Notes under the pieces: generated by a model
The model's database searches: none
What the model saw: only the letters and a program-made list of their open reading frames with translations
What the model was told of the DNA's origin: nothing
Shown here: positions 44,188 through 52,424 of the stretch, piece after piece
How positions within the stretch are numbered: position 1 is the first letter of the stretch
Layout: every line of letters begins with the position of its first letter
DNA from: Limnohabitans sp.
GTDB taxonomy: Bacteria; Pseudomonadota; Gammaproteobacteria; Burkholderiales; Burkholderiaceae_C
Assembly: GCF_017848645.1 (NCBI RefSeq)
Contig: NZ_JAFEIF010000011.1
Coordinates: 1-64,000 of the forward strand
Direction: 5' to 3'
Length of the DNA stretch: 64,000 bases
Position numbers and translations under genes: made by a program

Positions 44188-44925
44188 TCAGGCTTTGCCC
44201 TGGCTGGCCACAGCTGCGGCAGCTTTGGCAGCGGCTTCGGCATCGCCCAGGTAATAGTGGCGAATGGGGCGCAGGTCTTTGTCCAGTTCGTACACCAAGG
44301 GGATGCCATTGGGGATGTTCAGGTGCACGATGTCGGTCTCGGAGATGCCGTCCAGGTACTTGATCAGGGCGCGGATGGAGTTGCCGTGTGCGGCGATCAA
44401 GACGCGCTTGCCCGCCTGAATGCTGGGCGCAATGCTGTCGTTCCAGGCCGGCAGCACGCGGGCCACGGTGTCTTTCAGGCATTCGGTCAGGGGCACCACG
44501 GCCGGGTCGGGGTAGCGGCGGTCGCTGCGCTCGCAGCGGGGGTCGGTCGCTTCCAGGGCGGGCGGCGGGGTGTCGTAGCTGCGACGCCAGACCAGCACCT
44601 GCTCGTCGCCAAATTTTTTGGCCATGTCGGCTTTGTTCAGCCCCTGCAGCGCGCCGTAGTGGCGCTCGTTCAGGCGGTAGTCCTTGACCACGGGCAGCCA
44701 GGTGCGGTCCATTTCATCCAAGGTGTACCAGAGCGTGTGGATGGCCCGCTTGAGGACCGAGGTGTAGCACAGGTCAAAGTCCCAGCCTTCGGCCTTGAGC
44801 AGTTTGCCCGCCGACATGGCCTGGCTCACACCCGTGGGGGTCAAGTCCACATCGGTCCAGCCGGTGAATCGGTTTTCCAGGTTCCAGGTGGATTCGCCGT
44901 GGCGAATGAGGACAAGTTTGTACAT
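44188..44925 (-). CDS. gpmA: 2,3-bisphosphoglycerate-dependent phosphoglycerate mutase
   Basis: Interconverts 3- and 2-phosphoglycerate in glycolysis. The 245 residues match GpmA (E. coli 250). The catalytic RHGES motif is near residue 8-12 (phospho-His), with [19 protein letters not shown] next, [19 protein letters not shown] and the second catalytic His in [13 protein letters not shown] chose the ATG at 44925 ([11 protein letters not shown]). It is divergent from the rhodanese gene and upstream of ctpA; unlike many proteobacteria, no envC-like gene lies between gpmA and ctpA. Confidence 0.96.
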   Translation of the reverse strand: MYKLVLIRHGESTWNLENRFTGWTDVDLTPTGVSQAMSAGKLLKAEGWDFDLCYTSVLKRAIHTLWYTLDEMDRTWLPVVKDYRLNERHYGALQGLNKADMAKKFGDEQVLVWRRSYDTPPPALEATDPRCERSDRRYPDPAVVPLTECLKDTVARVLPAWNDSIAPSIQAGKRVLIAAHGNSIRALIKYLDGISETDIVHLNIPNGIPLVYELDKDLRPIRHYYLGDAEAAAKAAAAVASQGKA

Positions 44926-45004
44926 GGGCAAAGGGGCCGCAAAAGGGCGCGCAGAAGGGGGGTGAAACAAAGGTTGAGCCCGTCATTTTAGAATCGGCAC
45001 TGGT

Positions 45005-45032
45005 AGGCCTTTGATCGGGCCTTTGTTTTTTT
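45005..45032 (+). terminator. Terminator-like hairpin in the rhodanese gene leader
   Basis: AGGCC (45005-45009) and GGCCT (45018-45022) form a 5-bp stem with an 8-nt loop, followed by TTG and seven T residues (45026-45032). It reads on the plus strand, but no plus-strand gene lies upstream, since gpmA is divergent. It may act as an attenuator in the leader, or be coincidental. Confidence 0.35.
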
Positions 45033-45051
45033 GCCTCAAAAGGTCTGATTC

Positions 45052-45453
45052 GTGAACTTTCTCATAGACAACTGGATGCTGCTGGCCATGGCGCTGGCTT
45101 CGGGTTTTGCTTTGCTTTTGCCGGTGTTGACCAAGGGCAGTGGGCTGGATCCGCAAGCCATGGTGCAGCTGATGAACCGCGACAAAGCGGTGGTCATTGA
45201 CGTGTGTGAGCCTGATGAATTTGCCCGCAGCCATGTGATCGGTGCCAAAAACCTGCCCTTGGGCCAGTTGGAGGACAAGCTGGGCCAAGTGGTCAAAAAC
45301 AAGTCGGCCCACGTCATCATGGTGTGCCAGGTGGGTGCGCGTTCGGCGCGCGCAGCGGCTACTGCGCGAAAGCTCGGCTATGACAATGTGCAGTCGCTCT
45401 CGGGTGGTTTGCGCGCCTGGGTCGCGGCCAGCATGCCGACCGAAAAATCCTGA
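45052..45453 (+). CDS. Rhodanese-like domain protein, membrane-anchored
   Basis: A 133-residue protein with an N-terminal membrane segment (residues 8-28) and a single rhodanese domain (residues 33-128). The active-site Cys is in MVCQVGARSARAA, near residue 92, with the six-residue loop typical of sulfurtransferases. The start is GTG at 45052. It precedes grxC and secB, the common Burkholderiales order rhodanese-grxC-secB-gpsA. Sulfur transfer, or thiol-linked signalling, is the likely role. Confidence 0.92.
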   Translation: MNFLIDNWMLLAMALASGFALLLPVLTKGSGLDPQAMVQLMNRDKAVVIDVCEPDEFARSHVIGAKNLPLGQLEDKLGQVVKNKSAHVIMVCQVGARSARAAATARKLGYDNVQSLSGGLRAWVAASMPTEKS

Positions 45454-45498
45454 TCCCTCATTGACCCACCGTCATCCACATCCCCACCAGGAAATCCC

Positions 45499-45759
45499 AT
45501 GCCCGCCGTCAAGATGTACACCACCGCCGTTTGCCCCTACTGCACGCGTGCCAAGCAAATTCTCAAATCCAAAGGCGTCGAGCAGATTGAAGAAATCCGC
45601 ATCGACACCGACCCCGCTCAGCGCGACCACATGATGCAAATCACCGGTCGCCGCACGGTGCCGCAGATTTTCATCGGCCAGACCCATGTGGGCGGCTGCG
45701 ATGACCTGGTGGCGCTGGACGCCCAAGGCGGTTTGCTGCCTTTGCTGCAAGCAGCCTGA
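45499..45759 (+). CDS. grxC: Glutaredoxin 3
   Basis: An 86-residue dithiol glutaredoxin with the active-site CPYC at residues 12-15 and the glutathione-binding TVPQIFIG (residues 53-60) and GGCDDLVALD motifs. It reduces disulfides and mixed disulfides using glutathione. An AGGAAAT-type ribosome site precedes the ATG. It lies 45 bp after the rhodanese gene and 135 bp before secB. Confidence 0.96.
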   Translation: MPAVKMYTTAVCPYCTRAKQILKSKGVEQIEEIRIDTDPAQRDHMMQITGRRTVPQIFIGQTHVGGCDDLVALDAQGGLLPLLQAA

Positions 45760-45894
45760 AGCCTCATCGGGCTGTCAGGGTTTTCACAAGCCTGGGCCGG
45801 CCCGAAGGCGGTCATTCATCGCTGATAATCGCCTGTCTTTCCTCCTCACCGGACCGGTTTCCCCTCCGGCCCAACCTTTTCCAAAGAGTTTCCT

Positions 45895-46374
45895 ATGCCC
45901 GATACCGCTGTCACTCCAAGCCCCGAAGTTCAAGCGCCTGTTTTCCAGATTCAGCGTGTGTACCTGAAAGAGGCTTCGCTGGAGCAACCCAACTCACCCG
46001 CCATCTTGCTCGACCAGCAGCAACCCAGCGTGGACATCCAGCTGGGCGTGGAAGCCACCCCCGTGGCCGAGGGCGTTTTTGAGGTCTGCGTGACCGCCAC
46101 CGTGCACACCAAAATTGCCGACAAGACCGTGTTCCTGGTCGAGTGCAAGCAAGGCGGCATTTTTGAAATCCGCAACCTGCCCGATGACCAGATGGGCCCC
46201 GTGATGGGCATCGCTTGCCCGCAAATCGTGTACCCCTACCTGCGTGGCAATGTGGCCGACCTGATCACCCGTGCGGGCTTTCCGCCTGTGCATTTGGCCG
46301 AGATCAATTTCCAGGCCATGTACGAGCAGCAGCAAGTCCAGCAAGCCGAGCAGGCCGCTGCGATCACGCAGTAA
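45895..46374 (+). CDS. secB: Protein-export chaperone SecB
   Basis: A 159-residue tetrameric chaperone holding precursor proteins unfolded and delivering them to SecA. Family features are [19 protein letters not shown] near residues 17-35, [55 protein letters not shown]. The C-terminal tail is Gln-rich (QQQVQQAEQ). GATAAT at about 45831 is a possible -10. The gene is followed 25 bp later by gpsA, as is usual in proteobacteria. Confidence 0.97.
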   Translation: MPDTAVTPSPEVQAPVFQIQRVYLKEASLEQPNSPAILLDQQQPSVDIQLGVEATPVAEGVFEVCVTATVHTKIADKTVFLVECKQGGIFEIRNLPDDQMGPVMGIACPQIVYPYLRGNVADLITRAGFPPVHLAEINFQAMYEQQQVQQAEQAAAITQ

Positions 46375-46399
46375 GCAGAACCCGAGGTTCAGCCGGACC

Positions 46400-47401
46400 A
46401 TGCACATCACCCTCCTTGGTGCCGGCGCTTGGGGCACCGCCATGGCTTTGGCGGCGGCCCGGCACCCGGGTGGGCACACGGTCACCTTGCATGCCCGCGA
46501 CGCCAGCCAAGCCGAGGCTTTGCGCACGCAAAGGCAAAACGCCCGCTACCTGCCGGGTGTGGCCTTGCCCGAGTCGATTGAAATTTCATCGGCCCCGTTG
46601 GCGTCTTTGCTGGCGTCTTCGCCCCACTGCGATTTGTGGGTCATTGCCACGCCCATGGCGGGTTTGCGCACCGCGCTCGCGGCCATGGCCGATGTGCGTG
46701 CGCCTGTGGCCTGGCTGTGCAAGGGCCTGGAGTCGGGCACAGGGCTGATGCCGCACGAGGTGCAGGCCCAGGTGGCGCCGCACCTGCAAGCGGGCGCTTT
46801 GAGCGGTCCCAGCTTTGCCCTGGAAGTGGCGCGTCAGCAACCCACAGCTTTGGTGGCGGCCAGTACCCACGCCAGTGTGCGCGACGCTTTGGTGCAGGCC
46901 TTTCATGGCCCGGCCTTGCGTGTTTATGCCAACCGCGACATCGTGGGGGTGGAAGTGGGAGGGGCCGTTAAGAACGTGCTGGCCATCGCCACAGGCTTGT
47001 GCGATGGGCTTGATCTGGGCCTGAATGCGCGCGCTGCCCTCATCACCCGGGGCTTGGCCGAGATGACGCGCTTGGGCTTGGCGCTGGGCGCGCACAGCGA
47101 CACGTTCATGGGCTTGTCGGGTTTGGGTGACCTGGTGTTGACGGCCACGGGCGACCTGAGCCGCAACCGCAAAGTCGGCTTGCTGCTGGCCCAAGGCCAG
47201 TCGCTCGACCAGGCGGTGGCCTCGCTGGGGCATGTGGCCGAGGGGGTGTACAGCGCCCGCACGGTCCTGCAGCGTGCCCGCGACTTGGGGGTCGACATGC
47301 CAATCACCGAGGCGGTGGTCGCTTTGCTGGACGCTCGCTGCAGTGCCCGAGAGGCCGTGCAGGCCCTGATGGGGCGCGACCCCAAGGGTGAATTTGCCTG
47401 A
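46400..47401 (+). CDS. gpsA: Glycerol-3-phosphate dehydrogenase [NAD(P)+]
   Basis: Reduces dihydroxyacetone phosphate to sn-glycerol-3-phosphate for phospholipid synthesis. The 333 residues have the nucleotide-binding motif [12 protein letters not shown] near residue 5, then [32 protein letters not shown] and the substrate Lys/Asp motifs in [18 protein letters not shown] and [24 protein letters not shown] chose the ATG at 46400 since longer frames overlap secB. Works metabolically opposite to the ugp import route, which supplies the same product. Confidence 0.97.
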   Translation: MHITLLGAGAWGTAMALAAARHPGGHTVTLHARDASQAEALRTQRQNARYLPGVALPESIEISSAPLASLLASSPHCDLWVIATPMAGLRTALAAMADVRAPVAWLCKGLESGTGLMPHEVQAQVAPHLQAGALSGPSFALEVARQQPTALVAASTHASVRDALVQAFHGPALRVYANRDIVGVEVGGAVKNVLAIATGLCDGLDLGLNARAALITRGLAEMTRLGLALGAHSDTFMGLSGLGDLVLTATGDLSRNRKVGLLLAQGQSLDQAVASLGHVAEGVYSARTVLQRARDLGVDMPITEAVVALLDARCSAREAVQALMGRDPKGEFA

Positions 47402-47407
47402 TTCAGC

Positions 47408-48595
47408 ATGAACAAGACCGCTCGCCAAGGCCCGCTGACATCGGCCTCCGTCTTTCAAAAACCCACCACGCTGCAGCGGTTGTGGCGTTTGCTCGAGGGT
47501 TTTGACGGGCCCTTGGCTTTCGCCGTTTTTCTGTTGGCCTGCCTGGGCATGGTGATCATGTATTCCTCGGGCTATGACCACGGCACCCGTTTTGTCGACC
47601 ATGGCCGCAACATGCTGATTGCAGGGGCCATCCTGTTTGTGGTGGCGCAGATCCCGCCTCCCAAACTCATGGCCTGGGCGGTTCCGGTGTACGCGGTGGG
47701 TGTGATTTTGCTGGTGGCGGTGGCCCTTTTTGGCATCACCAAAAAAGGCTCTACGCGCTGGATCAACCTGGGTGTGGTGATCCAGCCCAGCGAGATCATG
47801 AAGATTGCCTTGCCCCTGATGCTGGCCGCCTGGTTCCAAAAACGCGAGGGCCAGTTGCGGCCCTTCGACTTCGCGGTGGCCTTGTTGATTTTGGGCATCC
47901 CCGTGGGCCTGATCATGAAGCAGCCGGATTTGGGCACCTCCTTGCTCGTGCTGGCAGCGGGCTTGGCCGTGATTTTCTTTGCCGGACTCAAGTGGCGCTG
48001 GATTTTGCCGCCCGTTGGCTTGGGTTTGGTGGGCATCGTGGTGCTGGTGATCATGGAGCCCACCCTGTGCCAGCCCAATGTGGATTGGCATGTGCTGCAC
48101 GAGTACCAGCGGCAAAGGGTGTGCACCTTGCTGGACCCGGGCCGAGACCCGCTGGGTAAGGGCTTTCACATCATCCAGGGCATGATCGCCATCGGCTCGG
48201 GCGGCTTTTGGGGCAAGGGGTTCATGCAAGGCACGCAAACCCACCTGGAGTTCATTCCCGAGCGCACCACCGACTTCATTTTTGCGGCCTTGGGTGAAGA
48301 GTTCGGGCTCTTGGGTGGCCTGGTTTTGCTGGCCTGCTTTTTCTTCCTGATTTACCGGGCCCTGGTCATCGCCATGCAGGCCCCCACCTTGTTCAGCCGA
48401 TTGCTGGCGGGCAGCATGGCCATGATTTTTTTCACCTACGCCTTCGTGAACATGGGCATGGTCAGCGGCATCTTGCCGGTGGTGGGTGTGCCTTTGCCTT
48501 TCATCAGTTATGGCGGCACGGCCATGGTCACCCTGGGGCTGGCGCTGGGCATTCTGATGTCGATCGCCAAATCCAAGCAACTGGTGCAGACATGA
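47408..48595 (+). CDS. rodA: Rod-shape-determining protein RodA (SEDS family)
   Basis: A 395-residue SEDS-family peptidoglycan glycosyltransferase of the elongasome. It has about ten membrane spans. Signature motifs include STRWINLGVVIQPSEIMKI, MKQPDLGTSLLVLAAG with the catalytic Asp and PERTTDFIFAALGEEFG, and GVPLPFISYGGTAMV near the end. The presence of KGSTRWI and lack of FtsW-type extensions favour RodA. It lies 6 bp after gpsA and overlaps the next gene by 4 nt. It is not next to mreBCD/mrdA here. Confidence 0.92.
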   Translation: MNKTARQGPLTSASVFQKPTTLQRLWRLLEGFDGPLAFAVFLLACLGMVIMYSSGYDHGTRFVDHGRNMLIAGAILFVVAQIPPPKLMAWAVPVYAVGVILLVAVALFGITKKGSTRWINLGVVIQPSEIMKIALPLMLAAWFQKREGQLRPFDFAVALLILGIPVGLIMKQPDLGTSLLVLAAGLAVIFFAGLKWRWILPPVGLGLVGIVVLVIMEPTLCQPNVDWHVLHEYQRQRVCTLLDPGRDPLGKGFHIIQGMIAIGSGGFWGKGFMQGTQTHLEFIPERTTDFIFAALGEEFGLLGGLVLLACFFFLIYRALVIAMQAPTLFSRLLAGSMAMIFFTYAFVNMGMVSGILPVVGVPLPFISYGGTAMVTLGLALGILMSIAKSKQLVQT

Positions 48596-49479
48596 CCCAT
48601 CTGGCGCAGGTCGCGGTGGTGGGGGCTGGCAATATGGGCGGTGGCATGCTGACCCGTTTGCGCGGTCTTGGCTGGTCTGTGGCGGTGCATGACATCGACC
48701 CGCTGGCTCAGTCCAAGGCGGTGGCTTTGGGGGCCGTTGCTTGTGGGTCCGCCATGGAGGCTGCCCGACATTTGATGCCCGACGGTGTGTTGATGGTGGT
48801 CGTGGTGGATGCCGCACAAACCGAGGCGGTGCTGTGGGGCGAGGGCGGCGCTGGCCCTGTTTTGAAGCCTGGTCAAGCGGTCATGCTGTGCCCAACCCTG
48901 GGGCCTGCCACGGTGCAAAGCCAAGCCGAGCGTTTGGCGCAGATGGGCATTGACTGCATCGATGCGCCCATGTCCGGTGGTCCCGTGCGGGCCCAAGAGG
49001 GCACGATGAGCTTGATAGTGGCCTGCTCGGATGCGGTGTGGCAGCGCAGCCAAAATCTTCTGAATGCCTTGAGCCAGCAAGTTTTTCGCGTCGGAACCCG
49101 CGCTGGAGACGGCGCGCGCACCAAGCTGGTCAACAATTTGCTGGCTGCGGTGAATCTGGCAGGCGCGGCCGAGGCCATGGCCTTGGCCGAGCGTTTGGGG
49201 CTCGATCCTGCCGCCACACTGTCGGTGATTGAAGCCTCCAGTGGTCAAAGCTGGATTGGCTCGGACAGGATGCGCCGGGGTTTGGCGGGTGATTTCGAGC
49301 CGCGTGCCCACGTCACTTTGCTGGCGAAAGACACGGGCTTGGCTGTGCAAGCAGCTGACGAAGTGGCGTTTGATCCGCCCTTAGGGCGCTTGGCAAGGGA
49401 CTTGTTTGCGCAAGCCCTGGGGCATGGTTGGGCTGACTTGGACGATGCGGCCTTGCTCAAACTCATGCGCCAGCGCTGA
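48592..49479 (+). CDS. 3-hydroxyisobutyrate-dehydrogenase-like NAD(P)-dependent oxidoreductase
   Basis: A 295-residue member of the beta-hydroxyacid dehydrogenase family. The nucleotide motif is VAVVGAGNMGGGML near residue 8, with the substrate-binding DAPMSGGPVRAQEGTMSL and the catalytic Lys in ARTKLVNNLLAAVNLAGAAEAM. The reaction is NAD(P)-linked oxidation of a 3-hydroxyacid or reduction of a semialdehyde; the substrate is unresolved. It overlaps rodA by 4 nt, which suggests co-transcription but no obvious common function. Confidence 0.92.
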   Translation: MTHLAQVAVVGAGNMGGGMLTRLRGLGWSVAVHDIDPLAQSKAVALGAVACGSAMEAARHLMPDGVLMVVVVDAAQTEAVLWGEGGAGPVLKPGQAVMLCPTLGPATVQSQAERLAQMGIDCIDAPMSGGPVRAQEGTMSLIVACSDAVWQRSQNLLNALSQQVFRVGTRAGDGARTKLVNNLLAAVNLAGAAEAMALAERLGLDPAATLSVIEASSGQSWIGSDRMRRGLAGDFEPRAHVTLLAKDTGLAVQAADEVAFDPPLGRLARDLFAQALGHGWADLDDAALLKLMRQR

Positions 49480-49545
49480 AGCACTGCCATCAGCGCGCTT
49501 GGCGGATGGTTGGATTTGAAAACCCCCTGACCCCGGAGAACGCCC

Positions 49546-50622
49546 ATGAACCGACCCCGAGCCCGTGAATTGGGCCTGCCTTTTGCGGGCCAGACCGGCC
49601 CCTTCAACGCCATCACCGACGTGCCCGGGGTGACGGTGGGCTTCACCACCCTGACCGACCCCTCGCGCCGCATGCGCACAGGGGTCACGGCCATCGTGCC
49701 CCGGCAGGATGCGAACAAGCCCATGCCCGTGTGGGCGGGCTTTCATGCGCTCAATGGCAATGGCGAGATGACCGGGGTTCATTGGATCAACGATGCGGGC
49801 TATTTTCTGGGGCCCGTGCTGATCACCAACACCCATGGGGTGGGGGCGTGCCATCAGGGGGCGGTGCAATGGATGCTGGGCCGTTACGCCGAGCATTTTC
49901 AGAACCACCACGCCTGGGCCATGCCTGTGGTGGCCGAAACCTACGACGGGGTGCTCAACGACATCAATGCCCTGCATGTGCAAGCGGCGCATGCCGTGGC
50001 CGCGCTCGACGCCGCCGCCAGTGGGCCGGTGGCCGAAGGCTCGGTGGGGGGCGGCAACGGCATGATCGCCTACGAATTCAAGGGTGGCACCGGCACATCT
50101 TCGCGCCAGATCCAGGTGGCAGGCCAGACCTACACCCTGGGTGCGCTGGTGCAGGCCAATTACGGCAGGCGTCACTGGCTGTCGGTGCTGGGTGTACCTG
50201 TGGGGCAAGCCATGCCGGGCGGCTTTGCCAAGAAAGAAAGTGGCTCCATCATCGTCATTTTGGCCACCGATGCGCCCCTGTCGGATGCGATCTTGCGTTC
50301 GCTGGCCAAGCGGGCAGGCCTGGGCATCGCACGCTCGGGCAGTCCGGGGGGCAATTCATCGGGCGATATTTTTCTGGCCTTTTCGGTGGCCGATCCCATG
50401 CCTCACCCCGAAAAAATGGGCGCAGTGATTCAGCGCCACAGCCTGAACTGGGAGGTGCTGGACCCGCTGTATGAAGCCGCAGTGCAGGCTGTGGACGAGG
50501 CCGTCATCAACGCTCTGGTGCAGGGCGAGGATGTGCCCACCGTCAAACCGGCCGGGCATGTGGTGCCTGCGCTGGACACGGCCAAGCTGCTGGACTTGAT
50601 GCGCCAGCATGGCCGGATGTAG
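49546..50622 (+). CDS. P1-family aminopeptidase (DmpA/BapA-like)
   Basis: A 358-residue Ntn-hydrolase-like peptidase of family S58/P1. It begins RARELGLPFAGQTGPFNAITDVPGV, contains EGSVGGGNGMIAYEFKGGTGTSS, where autocleavage would expose the nucleophilic Ser in the GTGTSS region, and ends near DAILRSLAKRAGLGIARSGS with GNSSGDIFLAF. These enzymes cut N-terminal residues from short peptides and amides (D-amino or beta-aminopeptidases included). Substrate is unresolved. CCCGGAGAAC precedes the ATG. tldD starts 111 bp later. Confidence 0.92.
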   Translation: MNRPRARELGLPFAGQTGPFNAITDVPGVTVGFTTLTDPSRRMRTGVTAIVPRQDANKPMPVWAGFHALNGNGEMTGVHWINDAGYFLGPVLITNTHGVGACHQGAVQWMLGRYAEHFQNHHAWAMPVVAETYDGVLNDINALHVQAAHAVAALDAAASGPVAEGSVGGGNGMIAYEFKGGTGTSSRQIQVAGQTYTLGALVQANYGRRHWLSVLGVPVGQAMPGGFAKKESGSIIVILATDAPLSDAILRSLAKRAGLGIARSGSPGGNSSGDIFLAFSVADPMPHPEKMGAVIQRHSLNWEVLDPLYEAAVQAVDEAVINALVQGEDVPTVKPAGHVVPALDTAKLLDLMRQHGRM

Positions 50623-50720
50623 GCTTTCAGGGCGGCGGTTCTTTGATTTGCGAACCCGACTCGGACACGGTCGGCACAGTCCTGGCCTCTCCAGCCCCGG
50701 CAAGGGTCTTGATCCGTGCC

Positions 50721-50733
50721 TACAATGGCTCCC
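50721..50733 (+). promoter_or_regulatory. Candidate tldD -10, 7 nt before ATG
   Basis: TACAAT at 50721-50726 is followed by seven bases and the ATG at 50734. There is no ribosome-binding sequence and no clear -35. This fits a leaderless start. It also argues against the in-frame GTG at 50716 and ATG at 50725 (which overlaps the -10). Confidence 0.4.
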
Positions 50734-52194
50734 ATGATTTCACGCGAACCCACCATCGAACGTCTGGCCACAGCCCGCTCCCTCTTGCTGGAGCCTTTTG
50801 GTCTGGACGAAACCCACCTCAGCCGCGCTTTGGCCGCCATCAAGGCCCATGCTGTGGACGATGCCGACCTGTACTTTCAGTACACCCGCTCCGAAGGCTG
50901 GAGCCTGGAAGAGGGCATCGTCAAGACCGGCAGCTTCAGCATCGACCAAGGTGTGGGCGTGCGGGCCGTGTCGGGCGAGAAAACCGCCTTCGCCTACTCG
51001 GACGACATCTCCGAAGCCTCTTTGATGGATGCGGCCATGACGGTGCGCACCATCGCGCAGGCCACGCAAAACAAACGCATCAAGGTGCCGGCCCGCAAGG
51101 TCTCGGCCAGCCGCTCGCTTTACCCGTCGCTCGACCCGATGTCCACGCTGGACAGCACAGCCAAGGTGAATTTGCTCGGCCGTGTCGAAAAAATCGCCCG
51201 TGCCAAGGACCCCCGCGTGGTGCAGGTCATGGCCGGTCTGGCCACCGAATACGACGTGGTCATGGTGGCCCGCGCCGACGGCACCCTGGCCGCCGATGTG
51301 CGCCCCTTGATTCGCCTGTCGGTCACGGTGATTGCCGAGCAAAACGGCCGCCGCGAAGTGGGCAGCAGCGGCGGCGGTGGCCGCTTTGGCCTGGCTTATT
51401 TTGACGATGGCATGGTCGAGACCTATGTGCAAGAAGCCGTCTCGGCCGCGCTGATCAACCTCGAAGCCCGACCCGCGCCTGCGGGCGAGATGACGGTGGT
51501 GCTGGGCAATGGTTGGCCCGGCGTGCTGCTGCACGAAGCCGTGGGCCACGGTCTGGAGGGTGACTTCAACCGCAAGGGATCGAGCGCCTTCAGCGGCCGC
51601 ATCGGCCAGCGCGTGGCGGCCAAAGGCGTCACCGTGCTCGACGACGGCACCATCGCTGACCGCCGGGGCTCGCTGAACGTGGACGACGAAGGCCACGCCA
51701 GCCAAAAGAACGTGCTGATCGAAGACGGCATCTTGCGCGGCTACATCCAGGATTCGATGAACGCCCGCCTCATGGGCGTCAAACCCACAGGCAACGGCCG
51801 CCGCGAAAGCTACGCCCATGTGCCCATGCCGCGCATGACCAACACCTACATGCTGGGCGGCGACAAGAGCGCCGAAGAAATTGTGGCCAGCATCAAAAAG
51901 GGTCTGTACGCCACCAACTTCGCGGGCGGCCAGGTGGACATCACCAGTGGCAAGTTCGTGTTTTCGGCCAGCCAGGCCTACTGGGTGGAAAACGGCAAGA
52001 TCCAGTATCCCGTCAAGGGTGCCACCCTGATCGGCAGCGGCCCCGAATCGCTCAAGAAGATCAGCATGATCGGCAACGACATGAAGCTCGACTCGGGTGT
52101 GGGCACCTGCGGCAAGGAAGGCCAGAGTGTGCCCGTGGGTGTGGGTCAGCCTACGCTGCGCATCGATGGCCTCACCGTGGGCGGCACGGCCTGA
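50734..52194 (+). CDS. tldD: Metalloprotease TldD
   Basis: A 486-residue zinc metalloprotease that acts with TldE (PmbA) on peptides such as microcin precursors and CcdA. E. coli TldD has 481 residues. The zinc-binding motif HEAVGHGLEGD is visible near residue 266, with its third ligand region in the same domain. The N-terminal part is DADLYFQYTRSEGWSLEEGIVKTGS, typical of the family. tldE is not in this window. I chose the ATG at 50734, which gives MISREPTIERLATARSLLL. It is downstream of a P1 peptidase, together suggesting peptide turnover. Confidence 0.96.
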   Translation: MISREPTIERLATARSLLLEPFGLDETHLSRALAAIKAHAVDDADLYFQYTRSEGWSLEEGIVKTGSFSIDQGVGVRAVSGEKTAFAYSDDISEASLMDAAMTVRTIAQATQNKRIKVPARKVSASRSLYPSLDPMSTLDSTAKVNLLGRVEKIARAKDPRVVQVMAGLATEYDVVMVARADGTLAADVRPLIRLSVTVIAEQNGRREVGSSGGGGRFGLAYFDDGMVETYVQEAVSAALINLEARPAPAGEMTVVLGNGWPGVLLHEAVGHGLEGDFNRKGSSAFSGRIGQRVAAKGVTVLDDGTIADRRGSLNVDDEGHASQKNVLIEDGILRGYIQDSMNARLMGVKPTGNGRRESYAHVPMPRMTNTYMLGGDKSAEEIVASIKKGLYATNFAGGQVDITSGKFVFSASQAYWVENGKIQYPVKGATLIGSGPESLKKISMIGNDMKLDSGVGTCGKEGQSVPVGVGQPTLRIDGLTVGGTA

Positions 52195-52264
52195 GGCGCC
52201 TGTTCGGGTTTGCCCTTGGGCGGTCCCGTCAGGAAGCGTCATCAACCTGTGATACATTGAATAC

Positions 52265-52339
52265 ATGTCTTCGCGCATCGCTTTTTACTTTTTTTATTTT
52301 TGGTTCTCAGTCCCCGGCGGACGAGAGGCGAGCGCATAA
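52265..52339 (+). CDS. Aromatic-rich leader peptide of aroG
   Basis: A 24-codon ORF (ATG 52265, stop TAA 52337-52339) 85 bp before aroG. Residues 7-14 are FYFFYFWF: five Phe, two Tyr and one Trp in eight consecutive codons, unlike anything else in the window. The codons are TTT/TTC, TAC/TAT and TGG. This is the layout of attenuator leaders such as pheL and trpL. Ribosome stalling at these codons when charged Phe-, Tyr- or Trp-tRNA is scarce would leave 52314-52326 free for antiterminator pairing. There is no strong Shine-Dalgarno sequence; TGTGATACAT just upstream may be the promoter -10. Confidence 0.85.
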   Translation: MSSRIAFYFFYFWFSVPGGREASA

Positions 52340-52395
52340 GCACCCGAACATCTCGACACACACCGCCGGAGCCCCAAAGCCCGGCGGTTTTTTTT
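52314..52395 (+). promoter_or_regulatory. Transcription attenuator: antiterminator and terminator hairpins
   Basis: CCGCCGG at 52363-52369 can pair with CCGGCGG at 52381-52387 (terminator, 11-nt loop, then T8 at 52388-52395) or with the identical CCGGCGG at 52314-52320, where the pairing is extended by CGAGA (52322-52326) with TCTCG (52351-52355). The two are mutually exclusive. A ribosome reaching the leader stop at 52337 would cover the upstream arm and let the terminator form; one stalled on the aromatic codons (52283-52306) would leave it free. Confidence 0.8.
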
Positions 52396-52424
52396 CACCT
52401 GTTTTTAAATCTGAGGAGTCCACG

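Noticed and set aside
46586-48817. Minus-strand open frame of 743 codons
   Set aside because: It is a shadow of gpsA and rodA, with repetitive His/Gln/Arg composition and no ribosome site.
52257-52424. N-terminal extension of aroG from an upstream TTG
   Set aside because: The frame is open by chance across the leader and terminator. The family start MNAKTAAPESW has its own GAGGAG at 52425, and the extension overlaps the leader ORF in another frame.
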